A DNA stretch of 64,000 nt from Imperialibacter roseus (GTDB taxonomy: Bacteria; Bacteroidota; Bacteroidia; Cytophagales; Cyclobacteriaceae), in contig NZ_CP136051.1 of the NCBI RefSeq assembly GCF_032999765.1, positions 5,536,501 to 5,600,500 on the forward strand, written 5' to 3'. The position numbers and the translations under genes are program-made. The notes beneath the pieces are model-generated. The model saw only the letters and a program-made list of their open reading frames with translations. It had not been told where the DNA came from and did no database searches. Below, one piece after another: positions 9,451-18,029 of the stretch (its first letter is position 1; every line of letters begins with the position of its first letter).

Positions 9451-9580
9451 TCTACACCACATGAAATAGCCATAAGGAATACCCCACCCAACGGAATGGA
9501 TAATCTGTCAACAGACTAAGATCTATTCCGTAATGGTACAGGCTATTCCATCTGGCCGCTAAAAATTAAATTTTATACAG

Positions 9581-10732
9581 ATGAAAAGTTGTCAAATATA
9601 TATTTTAGGTCTTGCACTTCTAGCTACCGTCCAGGGCTGCAGCAACCAGGCAGAGCCGCTTGCTGAGAGTCAGCAAGCCCAAAAAACTGCTGATGGCCTG
9701 ACACTGTCGGCCCAGCAGATTGCAAAAACGGGTCTCCTGTCCAAAACAATAGAGCAGCGAACGATCACAACCTCTGTGTCCGCAAATGGCATGCTCGATG
9801 TTCCAACGCAGCACATGGCTTCTGTTACCACGTTTTTGGGTAGCTATGTAAAATCAGCCGACAAACACATCGGTGAAAAGGTAAAGAAAGGAGAAGTGCT
9901 GGCCGTTATGGAAGGGCCGGCATTCGTTGATCTGCAACAGCAGTATCTTGAGCACAGGAGCCAACTGGCAGTGCTAAAGTCCGAGTTTGAAAGACAAAGC
10001 AACCTGGCCGCTGACTCCATCACCTCAAAGAAGAATCTGCAACTCGCTCAGGCGGTGTATGAGCAAACGAACTCCTCAGTTGAAGCATTACAACAGAAGC
10101 TGAGCTTTCTGCATGTAAATATGGCCACACTCGACAAAGGGACTATTGCCAGGTCTTTTGTCATCCGGGCACCAATGGATGGCTACCTGACGGAAGTATC
10201 TGCAAAAATCGGGAGCTACATAACGCCCGGGCAATCCCTTATGGAAATAGTGGACCTCACCCACATCCATGCCGAACTCAGCGTTTATGAGTCGGAGGCA
10301 ATGAATGTAAAAGAGGGACAAAAAATGGAGATCATGCTGCCGTCGATGCCCGGCAAGGTGCTGGAAGCAGACATCTACCTGATCGACAAGGCCTTCGACG
10401 ACAACACCAGGGCGGTGAAGGTGCATGGCCATTTCGAAGAGGAGAATATCCCTTTCATCATGGGCATGTACGTGGAAGGGAAAATTATAACAGGTGAGGC
10501 CACCGGCTATGCAGTGCCCGCCATTGCAGCTGTATTTGCTGACAACAACAGGTACGTGTTCCTGGAAAAAGCCTCAGGCGATGGCGCTGCGTTTATGGCT
10601 ATCGACGTTACCGAAGTGGCGGAAATGGATGGGTGGATTTTACTTCCCGAAGGTAAAATTCCAAATGGCTTTGACAAGGTAGTGACCAAGGGAGCAGGCT
10701 ACCTGCTTTCACAGTGGATGATGGGCGAGTAA
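9581..10732 (+). CDS. Periplasmic adaptor (membrane fusion) lipoprotein of the metal pump
   Basis: A 383-residue RND adaptor (CzcB/CusB-like) that would bridge the inner-membrane pump and the outer-membrane channel. It starts with a lipoprotein signal peptide whose Cys is residue 20 (LALLATVQGC), so it is probably membrane-anchored by lipid. The biotinyl-lipoyl-like half-motif (GEKVKKGEVLAVMEGPAF), a helical hairpin (about 110-190), the second lipoyl half (FVIRAPMDGYLTEV, IGSYITPGQSLMEIVDL) and a beta-barrel domain follow in the usual order. It lies downstream of the CzcA-TolC fusion on the same strand and is followed by a strong hairpin. The metal specificity cannot be read from the adaptor alone. 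Confidence 0.92.
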   Translation: MKSCQIYILGLALLATVQGCSNQAEPLAESQQAQKTADGLTLSAQQIAKTGLLSKTIEQRTITTSVSANGMLDVPTQHMASVTTFLGSYVKSADKHIGEKVKKGEVLAVMEGPAFVDLQQQYLEHRSQLAVLKSEFERQSNLAADSITSKKNLQLAQAVYEQTNSSVEALQQKLSFLHVNMATLDKGTIARSFVIRAPMDGYLTEVSAKIGSYITPGQSLMEIVDLTHIHAELSVYESEAMNVKEGQKMEIMLPSMPGKVLEADIYLIDKAFDDNTRAVKVHGHFEEENIPFIMGMYVEGKIITGEATGYAVPAIAAVFADNNRYVFLEKASGDGAAFMAIDVTEVAEMDGWILLPEGKIPNGFDKVVTKGAGYLLSQWMMGE

Positions 10733-10747
10733 CCGTCACTTTCCATA

Positions 10748-10792
10748 TTTTTCTCTGAGTCATTACATATTATTTCATGACTCAGAGAAAAA
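10748..10792. terminator. Bidirectional intrinsic terminator
   Basis: A perfect 16-bp inverted repeat (TTTTTCTCTGAGTCAT, 13-base loop, then its complement) with T-runs on both sides. It lies between the convergent adaptor gene (stop at 10732) and the aminopeptidase gene (stop at 10805), so it can end both transcripts. Confidence 0.88.
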
Positions 10793-10804
10793 TTTCTTTA
10801 AATC

Positions 10805-12421
10805 TTATTTCTTCAAATCAGGAAGTTTATAATTAGAGAAAATACTCTCTTCCGCCATTAGCTTTTCTATCTCGTCGGGAGTGCGTGGCGCACGGGTGCT
10901 GAGCAGCTCGTACCCGTCTTTTGTGATCAAAATATCGTCTTCAATTCTCACTGCAATCCCCCACCACCTTTTGTCGCAGGGGCTGCCCTCCGGAATGTAG
11001 ATGCCGGGCTCAACAGTCAACACCATATTCTCCTTGAATTCCTGGTAGTTCCCCCTGTCGTGCACATCCAGGCCAATGTGATGCGACACCCCGTGGGGAA
11101 AGTAATTGTGCGGCGCATCAACCGACTCAATAATGCCAAGCTCCGCCAGCCCCTGGTTGATCACTTGCCTGCAAACAAGGGTGTTGTCTGATATCTTATT
11201 GCCTGGTTTCGACCTTGCAAAAGCGGCTTCCTGGGCCTTCAGCACCAATTCGTAGATAGCCCTCTGCTCTTTGGTAAATTTACCACTGGCCGGAATCGTG
11301 CGGGTAATGTCGGCTGTGTAGCCCCGGTACTGCGCCCCAAGATCCATCAGCACCAAATCGCTCTTGATGTCCATCTTGTTGTTGCTGATATAGTGAAGTG
11401 TGCAGCCATTGTTGCCCGCCCCGACAATCGACGGATAACCCAGGTCTTCTGCGCCATATTTCTTGAAAACGAACTCATGAATGCCCTGCACCTCCGATTC
11501 CGACATGCCAGGCCGCATGGCTTTGTACACTTCTGCCTGCGCCACGCAACTCACGTCGACAGCCATGCGGAGAAGTGCTATCTCTTCAGCTGACTTTACC
11601 TCCCTAAGATCCGTCATGTATTTCTCCAGAGAGGAGCCGTCCAACTTTTGCCTGGGCTCAGGCAGCTTCTCAATCATCAGCTTCCGCTGTTCGGGAGACT
11701 TCGCCTCCAAAACAGCCTTTATCTGATCATTGGAGGCAAAATCAGGGAAACTGTTCACCAGCTGTCTCAAAATCTGAGCCGCCTGTGGGTTCTTCAGAAA
11801 CTCCTCCGACTTGACATAGTCATACATTTTGTACTTGTCGGCATTGAAATCTACAGGGTAGTCAACCTTGTTTTTGAACTGCAACAGGAGACTATAGAGA
11901 TCGGCTTCGTCGCCGGGTGCGTCCCTCACATCTGAGGGCAAATTGAGGAACATGATCTTGTCAAACACGGAGAAGTCCATGTTGAAATTTTTGAACTCGG
12001 TGGCGTCGTAGGCCGCCTCAAAGCCAAGCTCCCTCTTAGCTCCCTCCACACCCAATCTGGCACCGTTGTACATCTCCTTTCGGGCCTGTCTTTGTTGCGT
12101 AAATAGCACTTCTGAGAATGTATTTCCCTGACTATCTTTTTGTTTTTCTTTAAAAATAAGCACCAATGAGTGTGGCTCCTGGTAGCCAGTTAAATAGTAA
12201 AAATCAGGGTCCTGATGGTAAACATACTCCACATCGTTGGCCCGATTTCGAACGGGATTAGCAAACATAACGGCCACTGAATTGGGTGGCATCTTTTCCC
12301 GCAGCGCCTGCCGGCGTTCTTTGTGAAAATCCTTGCCGAGGTAGTCGGTGGGGTATTGGGCCAGCAGCTGGCCTGAGAAAATGGCCAGGAAGAAAAACAG
12401 GTACATCGAAAGTTTTTTCAT
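10805..12421 (-). CDS. Secreted Xaa-Pro aminopeptidase (M24B, aminopeptidase P)
   Basis: A metallopeptidase that removes an N-terminal residue preceding proline. The product has an N-terminal signal peptide (KKLSMYLFFFLAIFSGQLLA), an aminopeptidase P N-terminal domain with YVYHQDPDFYYLTGY, and a C-terminal pita-bread catalytic domain. All five metal ligands of M24 are visible: the two Asp in DLGAQYRGYTADITRT, the His in HGVSHHIGLDVHD, and the two Glu in LTVEPGIYIP and VRIEDDIL. I chose the ATG at 12421 because it gives a clean signal peptide; a longer open frame reaches 12520. It is monocistronic, convergent with the efflux operon. Confidence 0.93.
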   Translation of the reverse strand: MKKLSMYLFFFLAIFSGQLLAQYPTDYLGKDFHKERRQALREKMPPNSVAVMFANPVRNRANDVEYVYHQDPDFYYLTGYQEPHSLVLIFKEKQKDSQGNTFSEVLFTQQRQARKEMYNGARLGVEGAKRELGFEAAYDATEFKNFNMDFSVFDKIMFLNLPSDVRDAPGDEADLYSLLLQFKNKVDYPVDFNADKYKMYDYVKSEEFLKNPQAAQILRQLVNSFPDFASNDQIKAVLEAKSPEQRKLMIEKLPEPRQKLDGSSLEKYMTDLREVKSAEEIALLRMAVDVSCVAQAEVYKAMRPGMSESEVQGIHEFVFKKYGAEDLGYPSIVGAGNNGCTLHYISNNKMDIKSDLVLMDLGAQYRGYTADITRTIPASGKFTKEQRAIYELVLKAQEAAFARSKPGNKISDNTLVCRQVINQGLAELGIIESVDAPHNYFPHGVSHHIGLDVHDRGNYQEFKENMVLTVEPGIYIPEGSPCDKRWWGIAVRIEDDILITKDGYELLSTRAPRTPDEIEKLMAEESIFSNYKLPDLKK

Positions 12422-12527
12422 GGAGTCAAATTTTAGAAGGAAGTGCAAAGTAAACAGAGGATTAATGTGGTGAAATGAATATTTGAGGAAGAGAGGATAT
12501 GGACGGGGAATTATTGCCATTCATTTA

Positions 12528-12890
12528 GCTGCCGGCGAAATAGAAATTACTGCCAAGCAAGCGGGAAATGCCAATTACCTGGCCGCAGCGGATGTAAGCC
12601 ATACGCTGGTAGTGACGCCAGCTGTAACAGGTGTTGGTGACGACTTAGCTGATAAAGTACAGGTGTACCCGAATCCAGCGCAGAGCTATATTGAGGTTAA
12701 GCTGCCTGACAATATTACCAAAGCCAGCTATCGCCTCACTCAAATAAGTGGCCAAGTGGTGAAATATGGCGACTTGCAACTGAACCAGGCCAACACGAAG
12801 ATCATCGTCGACGACATTGGTCCCGGCGTGTACCTGCTCAACATCAGCGGCGAGCGTTACGCTGAAGTGTTCAGAGTAATTAAAAACTAA
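12528..12890 (+). pseudogene. Orphan T9SS C-terminal fragment, truncated copy of the gene at 13404
   Basis: An N-terminally truncated paralogue. From 12528 the DNA aligns without gaps to 17484-17846, the 3' end of the downstream giant gene (constant offset 4956). It encodes the end of an Ig-like repeat (AGEIEITAKQAGNANYLAAA) and a full T9SS type A signal domain (VYPNPAQSYIEV ... GVYLLNISGERYAEVFRVI). The first 171 bases are identical; by eye the remaining 192 coding bases carry about 13 differences, 4 of them changing residues. An open frame with an ATG begins at 12483, but residues before 12528 have no counterpart and no signal peptide, so it is most likely a remnant of a larger gene. Confidence 0.8.
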
Positions 12891-12914
12891 AACCATACAA
12901 CAACATGGTTGAGT

Positions 12915-12944
12915 AAAAAAGGGCCGGGAAACTGGCCCTTTTTG
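12915..12944 (+). terminator. Intrinsic terminator after the T9SS fragment
   Basis: Stem AAAAAGGGCC / GGCCCTTTTT with an 8-base loop followed by T residues. It is a near-identical copy of the terminator at 17871-17900, showing the duplicated block includes the transcription end. Confidence 0.85.
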
Positions 12945-13403
12945 CTTTAAAATGAGTTTGCTGAAGGTAGGATATTGTCTAAATATTATGATCCAAAAGC
13001 TCCGATTGTCAAGAACTATTCGAACTGATTGGAAATAATTGATATTCCAACCCAACTTGAGAAAACGCAGAAACCTCACGTCTACTGCGCTGTAAATGCC
13101 TTTTTAGTAACTTTTGTAAAGAACCAGCTTATACAACAGCTCGTAGTTCACGGCACTGAGATCATACAATTTATAAATAAAACTTTGCCTATTAGAAACT
13201 AAATTTTATTTTGCTATGCCTATTTCCATTTTAAGGCAGTTTTCAATAAAATGTAATCATGCGTAATAGGCTTTTGAGCTCATTTTTTTGTCGGGGATTT
13301 GTATCTTAGCAACTCAGAAAATTACATCTATACTAACCTAAATCGAGCACCACCGTGGGTCGTCTTTATGAAGTTCATCTTGCATACGTAAAACAAGCTT
13401 AAA
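12945..13403 (+). other. 459-base upstream region of the first giant surface protein
   Basis: An AT-rich stretch without a gene in either strand. It must hold the promoter of the gene starting at 13404, since a terminator stands before it. I looked for TTG-N19..21-TAnnTTTG and found no convincing match; TATCTTAG at about 13302-13309 is a partial -7 candidate without a spaced -33 element. Confidence 0.5.
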
Positions 13404-16400
13404 ATGACACAATCTTTTACATCAACAAGCCTTCAAGAGGGTATAAAGGTTATTTTTTTGGTGGCTTCACTACTGTTTGTAGTATCACTCGAAGCATTTT
13501 CCCAGCCTGAGTTAACGAGGATCGAAACACCAAATTCAGGCACGGGTGATGGCCCCTACTTTTATTCTTTGGCAGACTTGAACGGCAAGGCCTATTACCC
13601 TCATAACTCTACAATCATCGAAGTGGATGAGGGCCTGAATAGAACTGAAATTACCCCTGTAAGTGGCGACGGGTATTCAAACACCATTAACTATATAGCC
13701 CCCCTTGGCGATAAATTGTTTATTGACAGGTTCTACTTTTATTCCTATGCGGGAGAGCCTGCGTTGGTAGATCCAGCGGATGGGTCTGTCACTTTTATAA
13801 AAGACATTAACCCATCGGGCTATGCCTATACATATGATGTGTTTAGCGCTGGGGATAAAGTTTATTTCAGGTCATATGATGGTAACGGGTATGACATTTG
13901 GGTAACTGATGGAACAGAAAGTGGAACTTTTAAAATTATTAGTGGCAGCTATTCCAGTATCAAATATTTTTCAAACGGAAACCTTACATTCATTTCACTA
14001 AACAACAATCAGGTATGGGCCACTGATGGCACTCTTGACGGGACGAAAAAAATCTCCAACGATGGTGTTTATACCTATTATATGACGGGTGCTTCTACTG
14101 AGAACTATTTCTATTACACGATTAGAGGTTCCAATAACTTTTACCAAATATTTAAGTCGGATGGAACACCAGAGGGGACCAATATGATTGCCCAAAGCGA
14201 ATCTTTCAACATCTCATACGTATTTGACATCGATGGAGAAGTATATTATTCTACATATTCAGATGGCACTATCAACTTTAACAGATACAGAGAAGCGCAA
14301 AATCAGTCTGTAACGGTTGCAAGTCATCCTTATGCTATTTCATTTTTTGCTTCAAATGGGTCTGATGCATATTTTATGGACTCAGTCTACCCTTATAGGA
14401 TCTTTAGACTTGACGTTTCAAGCGGTAGTGCTGAAATGATAGTGACTTTTGCAAACAATCAATACTACCAGGGTTCTTTGAATGGCTTTGCCGGTGATAA
14501 GTTTGTCTTTGCTATATATTCTCCAGATACGGGAAACGAACTTTGGGTGACCGATGGAACTGAAAGCGGAACGGGACTTTTAAAAGATATCTATCCTGGC
14601 CCCTTTTCTTCTTTGTATAATACAAACAGGCTCTTTGAAAGCAACGTGCTAGGTAAGGTTTTTTTTCGAGCCAGAAATCCTGAAACGGGTCAGGAAGTTT
14701 GGGTGAGCGACGGAACTAGCTCGGGCACCAGTCTATTGGAAGATACCAACACAGCTCCGCAAAGCATTTCCATGTTCAAGATGATAGCGACGGAGGATGA
14801 GCTGTATGCTCAAACTTCCTATTACGGCAATGGGGTTCCTAATCTCTATCAATTAAGCCCTGGGGAGGCGCAACTAACAAGCCCGCTGGAGGGAGAAGAG
14901 GCGACTTTTGAGACTCAAGGAGGAATAGCAGATCTTAACAACGATATATACTTTTATGGCTCCCAATTAAATAATGATGGATCCTTTCAGCAAGGGCTCA
15001 CCAAATTAGCGGGTGATGGAACTATTAGTCAGGTAAAGGACGATATATACCTTTATACCTATGGCCTGACGAAGGTTAATGGCAAATTATTCTTTGCCGG
15101 GTACGGAGAAGGTTATGAGCTCTGGGTGTCGGAGGATGGGACTTCCGATGGCACCTATCAAGTAGCCAATATTGCCCCTGGGTACGGCAGCTCAGTGGAA
15201 ACCAACAGTTCCAAAGACTTGCCTATTACCTTCTTTAAAAATAAGTACTTTTTCGCCGCAAACGATAATAAATCGGGAAGAGAGTTGTGGATAACTGACC
15301 TGACCGAGGAGGGTACCACATTGTTTTTTGATCTGGAACCGGGCAACGAGGGCTCATACCCAGAAAACTTCTTTGTCGCCGGCGACAGGCTCTACTTTAC
15401 GGCGCAGACAAATGGCTCCACTCAGTTGTGGGTGACGGATGGGACACCTCAAAACACCAAGGTTATTGAAACAGTTAATGCCGTATCGTTTTTTCATGTA
15501 GGTAATGAAGTATATTTTCTCGAAGATTACGACTACCGAGACTATACCTTGTGGAAAACTGACGGCACAGCAGACGGCACTGAGGAAATTCTGGATTTAG
15601 GCTATTCGTATTATTCTATACCCGCCATTCAATCTGACAGAGGCCTTCTCTACGTAGATTATAACAACTCTACTGGCTACTACGATTATTACTTTATAGA
15701 TAATGAGGGATTGCAGACTACACTTAAGACTGGCGGTGCGCAAGCTTACGGTTTTTTTGCAAAAGGTAACTACATCTACTACAACTATGGATTTTCTTTG
15801 TTCTACATTACAAATGGGTCTGATATCGATGAAGAAGTAATAAACCTTTACGATGAAGCCTATCTGACCCCCTATACTGACGGCAAAAATTTTACTGCGT
15901 TCGGAGATGATCTTGTTTTCAACGCATATGACTATTCCGACTATGTCACCTCACTATGGAAGCTGAACCTCTTCAAGCCTGTCGCAAGCATAATTTACGA
16001 TTCGGATCCGCTTGAATCTGGAGAAACCATCGACTTCGGCACTATTTCCGAAGGAAACCAGTCCGGGATAGAAACAATCACCATCGAAAACGGTGGTTTT
16101 GTTGACTGGTCATTTCCTCAAGGAAGCACTTTGGCTGTGATGGGAGATGCAGCGGATGACTTCATTATCGTTAACGGCAGTTTACCCACCACTCTCAGAC
16201 CTGGCGAAAGCTTCGATATCGACATCAGGTTTAAGCCAAAGACAGGTGATGTAAGGCAGGCTAATATCGAACTCCCGGCTTTGGCTGGTTCTGATTCGCC
16301 AACCACCATTAATCTGGAAGGCACCGGCACCGACTTCGAACAAACCATTCAGCTACAGTTCTCCTCGAAACTGCTATACAAAACCACGCCGATTACTTTG

Positions 16401-17846
16401 GATGTAAAAGCTTCTTCAGGGTTGCCTGTTACCCTCACCTCTTCTGACAAAACAGTGGCCGAATTTGTAGATGGAAAATTGGTTACCAAGAAGTTTGGCA
16501 CAACCACAATCACCGCAACCCAGGACGGCAACACTTACTTCTATGCGGCAGATCCTGTGACAAGGAAAGTAGATATTGTCGTTGGCGGACAAACCATTGC
16601 CCTCAGTGGCCCAACTACCTTTGTTGTGGGGGACGCTCCATTTCAATTGAGCGCTTCCAGTACATCGGGCAATGCGGTTGAAACTTTCACGAGTGGAGAT
16701 GAAACCATACTCTCTATATCGGGAACCACAGCTACTATTCTAAAAGCTGGTGTAGTCTCGGTTACCGCATCAGTAGCAGGGAATGACTACTTTGATGCTG
16801 CCAGTCAGGCATTTAGCATTACCATTAAAAAAGCAAAGCAAACCATCACGTTTGCTTCTCTGGCTCCCACAACGCTTGGCTCTGACCTTGAGCTATCGGC
16901 TACTGGCGGCGCTTCAGGACAACCTATCGTGTTTAGTTCCTCCAATGAGAATGTAGCTACTGTTGCTGGGACTACCGTTACTTTGCTCAAGTCTGGAAAT
17001 GTGAACATTACTGCCTCCCAGGCTGGCAATGATAATTATGACGCCGCCACACCGGTAACAAGGCTGCTTACCATATCCAAGGGGGTTCAAACCATAACCT
17101 TTGAAGAACCAGAGGGTAAAACATTTGGAGACGAAGCTTTTGAGCTGACTGCCTCGTCAAGCTCAGGCTTGCCGGTGACTTTAACCAGCTCCAAGCCTGG
17201 CGTTGCCATGATAGAAGGATCGACTGTGACTATACTGGGCGCCGGAACCGTAACACTGAAAGCAAGCCAACCTGGAAATGATAGTTATAACTCAGCAGCT
17301 AGTATAGAGCACGTGTTAACGATCAACAAAGCCGCCCAAACAATCACTTTTGATGTGCCTGACGGAGCGACTGACGCTGGATCTGTCGAACTTGTAGCAG
17401 AGGCAAGCTCAGGCCTGGCAGTAACCTTTGTGTCGAGCAATCCTGATATTGCCAAAGTAACCGGAACTACCCTTGAGGTGCTGGCTGCCGGCGAAATAGA
17501 AATTACTGCCAAGCAAGCGGGAAATGCCAATTACCTGGCCGCAGCGGATGTAAGCCATACGCTGGTAGTGACGCCAGCTGTAACAGGTGTTGGTGACGAC
17601 TTAGCTGATAAAGTACAGGTGTACCCGAATCCAGCGCAGAGCTATATTGAGGTTGAGCTGCCTGACAATATTACCAAAGCCAGCTATCGCCTTACTCAGA
17701 TAAGTGGGCAAGTGGTGAAATATGGCGACTTGCAACTGAACCAGGCCAAAACGAAGATCATCGTTGAAGACATTGGCCCCGGCGTATACCTGCTCAACAT
17801 CAGCGGCGAGCGCTACACTGAAGTCTTCAGGGTAATTAAAAACTAA
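13404..17846 (+). CDS. Giant T9SS-secreted surface protein with ELWxTDGT repeats and five Ig-like repeats
   Basis: A 1,480-residue protein. Order of parts: signal peptide (1-34, ending EAFSQ); about nine ELWVTDGTESGT-type repeats up to residue 850, probably blades of a beta-propeller-like region; a choice-of-anchor D type domain (about 855-975, ending LEGTGTDFE); five tandem Ig-like repeats of about 83 residues, each starting QTI and ending near ITASQAGNDNYDAA (about 980-1390); and a T9SS type A C-terminal domain (VQVYPNPAQSYIEV to FRVIKN). It should be exported by Sec, moved across the outer membrane by the T9SS and fixed to the surface or released. No enzymatic motif is visible; adhesion is a guess. 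A paralogue follows at 18030. Confidence 0.9.
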   Translation: MTQSFTSTSLQEGIKVIFLVASLLFVVSLEAFSQPELTRIETPNSGTGDGPYFYSLADLNGKAYYPHNSTIIEVDEGLNRTEITPVSGDGYSNTINYIAPLGDKLFIDRFYFYSYAGEPALVDPADGSVTFIKDINPSGYAYTYDVFSAGDKVYFRSYDGNGYDIWVTDGTESGTFKIISGSYSSIKYFSNGNLTFISLNNNQVWATDGTLDGTKKISNDGVYTYYMTGASTENYFYYTIRGSNNFYQIFKSDGTPEGTNMIAQSESFNISYVFDIDGEVYYSTYSDGTINFNRYREAQNQSVTVASHPYAISFFASNGSDAYFMDSVYPYRIFRLDVSSGSAEMIVTFANNQYYQGSLNGFAGDKFVFAIYSPDTGNELWVTDGTESGTGLLKDIYPGPFSSLYNTNRLFESNVLGKVFFRARNPETGQEVWVSDGTSSGTSLLEDTNTAPQSISMFKMIATEDELYAQTSYYGNGVPNLYQLSPGEAQLTSPLEGEEATFETQGGIADLNNDIYFYGSQLNNDGSFQQGLTKLAGDGTISQVKDDIYLYTYGLTKVNGKLFFAGYGEGYELWVSEDGTSDGTYQVANIAPGYGSSVETNSSKDLPITFFKNKYFFAANDNKSGRELWITDLTEEGTTLFFDLEPGNEGSYPENFFVAGDRLYFTAQTNGSTQLWVTDGTPQNTKVIETVNAVSFFHVGNEVYFLEDYDYRDYTLWKTDGTADGTEEILDLGYSYYSIPAIQSDRGLLYVDYNNSTGYYDYYFIDNEGLQTTLKTGGAQAYGFFAKGNYIYYNYGFSLFYITNGSDIDEEVINLYDEAYLTPYTDGKNFTAFGDDLVFNAYDYSDYVTSLWKLNLFKPVASIIYDSDPLESGETIDFGTISEGNQSGIETITIENGGFVDWSFPQGSTLAVMGDAADDFIIVNGSLPTTLRPGESFDIDIRFKPKTGDVRQANIELPALAGSDSPTTINLEGTGTDFEQTIQLQFSSKLLYKTTPITLDVKASSGLPVTLTSSDKTVAEFVDGKLVTKKFGTTTITATQDGNTYFYAADPVTRKVDIVVGGQTIALSGPTTFVVGDAPFQLSASSTSGNAVETFTSGDETILSISGTTATILKAGVVSVTASVAGNDYFDAASQAFSITIKKAKQTITFASLAPTTLGSDLELSATGGASGQPIVFSSSNENVATVAGTTVTLLKSGNVNITASQAGNDNYDAATPVTRLLTISKGVQTITFEEPEGKTFGDEAFELTASSSSGLPVTLTSSKPGVAMIEGSTVTILGAGTVTLKASQPGNDSYNSAASIEHVLTINKAAQTITFDVPDGATDAGSVELVAEASSGLAVTFVSSNPDIAKVTGTTLEVLAAGEIEITAKQAGNANYLAAADVSHTLVVTPAVTGVGDDLADKVQVYPNPAQSYIEVELPDNITKASYRLTQISGQVVKYGDLQLNQAKTKIIVEDIGPGVYLLNISGERYTEVFRVIKN

Positions 17847-17901
17847 AACCACGCAACAACATTATTGAGTAAAAAAGGGCCGGGAAACTGGCCCTTTTTT
17901 A
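17484..17901 (+). repeat. Direct repeat, copy 2 (partner 12528-12945)
   Basis: The 3' end of the first giant gene plus its terminator. It matches the orphan fragment upstream at a constant offset of 4,956 bases. See copy 1 for the identity pattern. Confidence 0.88.
17871..17900 (+). terminator. Intrinsic terminator of the first giant gene
   Basis: Stem AAAAAAGGGCC / GGCCCTTTTTT with an 8-base loop and a T-run, 24 bases after the stop codon. It implies that the paralogue at 18030 has its own promoter. Confidence 0.88.
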
Positions 17902-17980
17902 TTGCAGGGATACCCGGAGGGGCTATAAAATGGACAGTGACCTCATAATTTCTATTATTTATCAACTTAAAACATTTCTT

Positions 17981-18010
17981 TTGTCACAATTAAGCGCTTA
18001 TTTATAATGC
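17981..18010 (+). promoter_or_regulatory. Possible promoter of the second giant gene
   Basis: TTG at 17981-17983, a 19-base spacer and TATAATGC at 18003-18010, about 20 bases before the start codon. The -33 element and spacing fit Bacteroidota promoters, but the -7 element matches TAnnTTTG poorly. Confidence 0.25.
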
Positions 18011-18029
18011 GCACCTAATTGTTGACACG

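Larger units (their letters stand above)
12528..12945 (+). repeat. Direct repeat, copy 1 (partner 17484-17901)
   Basis: This roughly 418-base block is repeated in the same orientation 4,956 bases downstream. It covers the coding end of a T9SS protein, its stop codon and the terminator hairpin. The first 171 bases are identical and the rest is diverged by scattered substitutions without indels. Homologous recombination between the copies would delete the intervening giant gene. Confidence 0.88.

Noticed and set aside
12483-12527. The first 15 codons of the open frame that contains the orphan T9SS fragment
   Set aside because: They have no counterpart in the paralogue and no signal peptide; homology starts only at 12528, so the ATG at 12483 is probably fortuitous.
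12421-13403. The direct repeats as a mobile-element footprint
   Set aside because: No transposase, terminal inverted repeats or target-site duplication were seen; the repeat is just the 3' end of a coding gene with its terminator.
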